Source of the DNA: an uncultured Oscillospiraceae bacterium
Lineage (GTDB): Bacteria; Bacillota; Clostridia; Oscillospirales; Oscillospiraceae
Direction of reading: 5' to 3'
DNA length: 9,625 nucleotides
Assembly (NCBI GenBank): GCA_934621665.1
Contig: CAKTUT010000059.1
Span: forward strand, 1-9,625
The position numbers were made by a program, and so were the translations under genes. Position 1 is the stretch's first letter; each line of letters begins with the position of its first letter. Positions 6,756 through 9,625 of the stretch are shown one piece after another. Under the pieces are notes generated by a model, which saw nothing but the letters and a program-made list of their open reading frames with translations, ran no database searches and was not told the DNA's origin.

Positions 6756-7397
6756 ATGGTAAACGATCCCTATCAGGTGCTTGGCGTATCGCACGACGCG
6801 GACGAGGACACCATTCGGCAGGCTTATCGCCGCCTTGCAAAGAAATACCATCCCGATCTCAATCCAGGTGACGCCGCCGCGGCGCAGAAGATGAACGAGA
6901 TCAACGAAGCGTATGATCTTATCAAGAACCCGCAGGCCTATCAGCAGCAGCGCGCCCAACAGCAGGCACAGCAGCAGGCTCGTCAGGCCTACCAGCGTCA
7001 GCAGCAGGCTGGCTATTATGACCCGTTCGATCCGTTCGGCTTCTACCGTCAGAGCGGCTCGCAATCCGGCCAGAATGCCTCCGGTCAAAATTCCTCTGAC
7101 CAGCAATACAACACCTACTATTATCACTATACGAACGACGATCCCACGCGCCAGCAGTACCAGTGGACGTATCACCGTCCGCGCCGTTCGCCGCTTGGCA
7201 TCGTTGGCAAGATTCTCGTTGTCTACTTTGTGTTCCAGCTTTTCTTCTCGCTCTTTGGCAGCTGTGTCTCGCGCTGGAGTCCCTATTCCTATTACTACTA
7301 TGACTACGGCACGCCGGACAGCAGCTACTCCACCTACTCCGACAGCACGACAACGGACGCCGCGCCGTCATATTCCTACAGCGGCTTTGGCAGGTGA
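6756..7397 (+). CDS. Membrane-anchored class C J-domain protein (DnaJ-like Hsp70 co-chaperone)
   Basis: This 213-residue protein has an N-terminal J domain (about 3-60) with DPYQVLGV, the [19 protein letters not shown] core with the HPD triad at 32-34, and [10 protein letters not shown]. The HPD motif is what stimulates DnaK ATPase, so it should work with the DnaK encoded two genes downstream. After the J domain comes a Gln/Ala-rich stretch (about 60-85), a DPFDPFGF segment (89-96), an Asn/Gln/Tyr-rich linker, one hydrophobic segment (about 147-170, [14 protein letters not shown] onward) and a Tyr/Ser/Thr-rich tail (174-213). The G/F region, zinc fingers and C-terminal substrate domains of true DnaJ are missing, so it is not the housekeeping DnaJ. 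Arg-rich residues before the membrane segment (RPRR, 141-144) suggest the J domain is cytoplasmic and the tail outside. It is the first gene of the operon, with a 6-base gap to grpE. Confidence 0.88.
   Translation: MVNDPYQVLGVSHDADEDTIRQAYRRLAKKYHPDLNPGDAAAAQKMNEINEAYDLIKNPQAYQQQRAQQQAQQQARQAYQRQQQAGYYDPFDPFGFYRQSGSQSGQNASGQNSSDQQYNTYYYHYTNDDPTRQQYQWTYHRPRRSPLGIVGKILVVYFVFQLFFSLFGSCVSRWSPYSYYYYDYGTPDSSYSTYSDSTTTDAAPSYSYSGFGR
7392..7397 (+). promoter_or_regulatory. grpE ribosome binding site inside the J-protein stop region
   Basis: AGGTGA covers the last codons and the TGA of the J-protein gene and lies 6 bases before the grpE ATG. This arrangement implies translational coupling of the two co-chaperones. 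Confidence 0.65.
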
Positions 7398-7403
7398 CGC
7401 GCC

Positions 7404-7844
7404 ATGAAGCTGTTTCAGAAGAAAGCTCCCGCCGAGCCGCAGTCTGATCTTCGCTATACGGCGCTGGAGCATGAATATCTAAACTATCGCCGCCGCACCG
7501 CCGAAACACTGGAAAAGTCGGAGGCGCAGGCCGTGCGCAAAACGGTCTTGGCCTTTTTGCCGGTGTATGACGATCTTTCGCTTGCGCTGGCACAGCCGTG
7601 TCAGGATGAGGCGTATCACCGCGGCATCGAGTTGATGATGCAGAAGCTTCTGTCCATTCTGGCCTCAATGAAGGTTCAGCCCATGGATTCGCTTGGCAAA
7701 TGCTTTAACCCCGCCTATCACGAGGCGGTAGAACATATCACCGACCCTGCGCGCCGGGAGGACGAAATCGTTCAGGTTGTGCGCGTGGGCTTTACCATGG
7801 ATGAGGAAGTCATCCGCCATGCAAAAGTGGTCGTAGCAAACTGA
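7404..7844 (+). CDS. grpE: Short GrpE nucleotide exchange factor
   Basis: This 146-residue protein matches GrpE along its length: EYLNYRRRT (24-32), FLPVYDDLSLAL (51-62), GIELMMQKLLSIL (74-86), GKCFNPAYHEAV (98-109) and VVRVGFTMDEEVIRHAKVVVA (125-145). GrpE opens the DnaK nucleotide pocket to release ADP and peptide. Typical GrpE proteins have about 180-200 residues; this one lacks most of the acidic tail and much of the long N-terminal helix used for dimerisation and thermosensing, since the paired-helix region seems to begin only near residue 15. The beta-wing domain that contacts DnaK is complete. It lies between the J-protein and DnaK genes (gaps of 6 and 27 bases), so it is surely part of the same chaperone set. 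The short form could be specialised for this DnaK; whether it still dimerises is unknown. Confidence 0.88.
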   Translation: MKLFQKKAPAEPQSDLRYTALEHEYLNYRRRTAETLEKSEAQAVRKTVLAFLPVYDDLSLALAQPCQDEAYHRGIELMMQKLLSILASMKVQPMDSLGKCFNPAYHEAVEHITDPARREDEIVQVVRVGFTMDEEVIRHAKVVVAN

Positions 7845-7855
7845 CCGTTCGGTCA
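7842..7855 (+). repeat. Perfect short dyad spanning the grpE stop codon
   Basis: TGACCG-TT-CGGTCA is a perfect inverted repeat that includes the grpE TGA and ends 5 bases before the dnaK ribosome site. In mRNA it could form a small stem near the dnaK start. Without a T-run it is not a terminator. It may affect dnaK translation or be chance. Confidence 0.4.
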
Positions 7856-7860
7856 TTCCT

Positions 7861-7865
7861 GGAGG
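7861..7865 (+). promoter_or_regulatory. dnaK ribosome binding site
   Basis: A full GGAGG lies 6 bases before ATG 7872. It is the strongest ribosome site of the operon, which fits DnaK being needed in excess over its co-chaperones. Confidence 0.8.
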
Positions 7866-7871
7866 CTATCT

Positions 7872-9625
7872 ATGTCAAAAATTATCGGTATTGACCTTGG
7901 TACTACCAATTCCTGCGTTGCGGTGATGGAGGGCGGCGAGCCGGTCATCATTCCAAACGCTGAGGGCGGCAGAACCACGCCCTCCGTCGTCGCCTTTTCC
8001 AAAATCGGCGAGCGCATGGTCGGCAGTCTTGCAAAGCGTCAGGCCGTTACCAACCACGACCGAACCATCAGCTCCATCAAGCGCCAGATGGGCACAAATT
8101 ACCGCGTAAGCATCGACGGCCACAAGTACTCCCCGCAGGAAATCTCGGCCATGATCCTGCAAAAGCTGAAGCAGGACGCGGAAAGCTATCTGGGTGAGCC
8201 GGTCACCGACGCGGTAATCACCGTCCCGGCCTATTTTACCGACGCGCAGCGTCAGGCCACCAAGGATGCGGGTAAAATTGCCGGACTCAACGTCCAGCGC
8301 ATCATCAACGAGCCAACCGCCGCGGCGCTTGCCTATGGCGTCGACCGTGAAGAGCCGCAGAAGATCATGGTCTATGACCTTGGCGGCGGCACGTTCGACG
8401 TGTCGATTCTGGATATCTCCGCAGGCGTGATTGAGGTGCTGGCCACCGCGGGCAACAACCATCTCGGCGGCGACGATTTTGACCAGTGCATCGTGGATTA
8501 TCTGGTGCGCGAGTTCAAAAGCGAAAACAAATACGATCTTTCCCGCGACCCCGCCGCAATGCAGCGCATCCGCGAGGCCGCTGAAAAGGCAAAAATTGAG
8601 CTTTCCAGCATGACGTCCACCACCGTGAGCCTGCCATATATCGCCGTGGGCAAAAACGGTCCGATGCACATGGAAATACCGCTGACGCGCGCGAAATTCA
8701 ACGACCTGACCTATCAGCTGGTGCAGGCCACGCGTGAGCCGCTCAATCAGGCCATCAACGACTCCGGCATTCAGATTTCGCAGATCAGCAAGGTGCTGAT
8801 GGTCGGCGGCTCCAGCCGTATTCCCGCCGTGCAGGATCTTGTCCAGTCCATCACCGGCTCGCTTCCCTTTAAGGGCATTAACCCCGACGAGTGCGTGGCC
8901 ATGGGCGCGTGCATTCAGGGCGGCGTGCTGGCCGGAAGCGTCAAGGGTCTGCTTCTGCTCGACGTGACGCCGCTGTCGCTCGGTATTGAGACGCTTGGCG
9001 GCGTGTGCACGCGCGTCATTGAGCGCAATACCACGCTTCCAATCCGCAAGAGCCAGATCTTCACCACTGCGTCCAACTTCCAGAGCTCGGTTGACGTGCA
9101 TGTTTTACAGGGTGAGCGCCCCATGGCGCACCAGAATAAGGAGCTTGGCCGCTTCCAGCTGACCGGCATCCGCCGTGCGCCGCGCGGCGTGCCGCAAATC
9201 GAGGTCACGTTCTCCATCGACGCAAACGGTATTGTCAACGTCGCTGCAAAGGATCTTGACACCGGCAAGGCACAGCAGATCACCATCACCGCCACGTCCA
9301 ACCTGTCGCAGGATGAGATTAACCGCGCCGTGCAGGACGCGCAGCGCTATGCCGCCGAGGACGCAAAGCTCCGCGCCGAGGCAAACGCGCGCGACCGCTG
9401 CGAGCAGCTGCTCTACCGCGCTTCCGGTGCAGGTCGTGAGCTTGGCCGGGAGGACAAGGCGCGGCTGAATGAGGCTGTCAAAAACGTCCGCCGGACGATC
9501 AAGTCCAAGGACGCGGACGCGATGCTGCGTGAGGCTGACGCACTGGAGGCCATCCTCAATGAGCTGAACATCACCCCGCCTACCGGCGCACAGCGCGCCG
9601 CCGGCGGCTATGAGAATCCAAACGA
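7872..9625 (+). CDS. dnaK: Hsp70 chaperone DnaK (3' end beyond window)
   Basis: 584 codons are visible and the frame is open to the window edge, so the C-terminus is missing. DnaK binds exposed hydrophobic peptides and cycles with ATP under control of the J-protein and GrpE encoded just upstream. The ATPase domain shows [12 protein letters not shown] (7-18), Lys70 in [15 protein letters not shown] (116-122), [12 protein letters not shown] (145-156), the [11 protein letters not shown] phosphate loop (168-178, Thr174), GGDDFD (199-204) and VGGSSRIP (311-318). The hydrophobic linker [14 protein letters not shown] (360-373) and a substrate domain with VLQGERPMA (411-419), LGRFQL (425-430) and [10 protein letters not shown] (436-445) follow. 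The ATPase domain lacks the roughly 24-residue insert of Gram-negative DnaKs. The lid region after about residue 500 is more divergent than the rest. Cysteines at 206, 341, 346, 379 and 510, beyond the usual Cys15, are unusual against my recollection of Bacillus DnaK. The main and an accessory DnaK cannot be told apart with certainty from this window. Confidence 0.96.
   Translation, partial: MSKIIGIDLGTTNSCVAVMEGGEPVIIPNAEGGRTTPSVVAFSKIGERMVGSLAKRQAVTNHDRTISSIKRQMGTNYRVSIDGHKYSPQEISAMILQKLKQDAESYLGEPVTDAVITVPAYFTDAQRQATKDAGKIAGLNVQRIINEPTAAALAYGVDREEPQKIMVYDLGGGTFDVSILDISAGVIEVLATAGNNHLGGDDFDQCIVDYLVREFKSENKYDLSRDPAAMQRIREAAEKAKIELSSMTSTTVSLPYIAVGKNGPMHMEIPLTRAKFNDLTYQLVQATREPLNQAINDSGIQISQISKVLMVGGSSRIPAVQDLVQSITGSLPFKGINPDECVAMGACIQGGVLAGSVKGLLLLDVTPLSLGIETLGGVCTRVIERNTTLPIRKSQIFTTASNFQSSVDVHVLQGERPMAHQNKELGRFQLTGIRRAPRGVPQIEVTFSIDANGIVNVAAKDLDTGKAQQITITATSNLSQDEINRAVQDAQRYAAEDAKLRAEANARDRCEQLLYRASGAGRELGREDKARLNEAVKNVRRTIKSKDADAMLREADALEAILNELNITPPTGAQRAAGGYENPN

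Noticed and set aside
6949..7010. CAG-type repeats in the J-protein gene as a CRISPR-like or mobile repeat
   Set aside because: The repeats are in frame, irregular and encode a Gln/Ala-rich linker; no spacers and no array structure.
7875..9101. Open frame of 408 codons on the minus strand opposite dnaK
   Set aside because: It mirrors dnaK codon structure. Antisense open frames opposite dnaK are a known artefact, and no family or start signal is visible.

Overview
The window looks like a chromosomal segment of an anaerobic, gut-type Clostridia bacterium (Firmicutes, perhaps Oscillospiraceae/Ruminococcaceae). I infer this from three things: a flavodiiron oxygen-detoxification protein; a DnaK that lacks the extra ATPase-domain insert of Gram-negative DnaKs and closely follows the Bacillus type; and moderately GC-rich genes separated by short AT-rich promoters with strong AGGAGG-type ribosome sites. 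I cannot name the species. There is no sign of phage, insertion sequence, CRISPR array or RNA gene. No gene-free stretch exceeds about 180 bases.

Layout. Positions 3-2252 are on the minus strand: a membrane-anchored endonuclease/exonuclease/phosphatase (EEP) family protein (1170-2252), then an APH-fold small-molecule kinase resembling N-acetylhexosamine 1-kinase (3-1064), which has its own near-consensus promoter. A 123-base divergent gap (2253-2375) separates these from plus-strand genes. These are a CmpB-type putative ABC transporter membrane protein (2376-3134), a 613-residue flavodiiron protein with fused flavin-reductase and rubredoxin domains (3226-5067), and a PepD-type M20 dipeptidase (5132-6577) closed by a strong intrinsic terminator. 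A new promoter then starts an Hsp70 operon: a membrane-anchored J-domain protein (6756-7397), a short GrpE (7404-7844) and DnaK (7872 to beyond the window end).

How the genes work together. The flavodiiron protein carries in one chain what some acetogens split between FprA and a flavin-reductase/rubredoxin partner (Hrb). It could therefore take electrons from NAD(P)H to O2 or NO with no other protein. Its promoter overlaps a perfect dyad at the expected transcription start, which suggests repressor control. The J-protein/GrpE/DnaK set holds all three parts of an Hsp70 cycle, but differs from the usual hrcA-grpE-dnaK-dnaJ operon. Gene order is changed, hrcA and CIRCE are absent here, GrpE is trimmed, and the J-protein is class C with a transmembrane segment. 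I read it as a probable accessory, membrane-directed chaperone machine. This and the all-in-one flavodiiron protein are the most interesting parts of the window.
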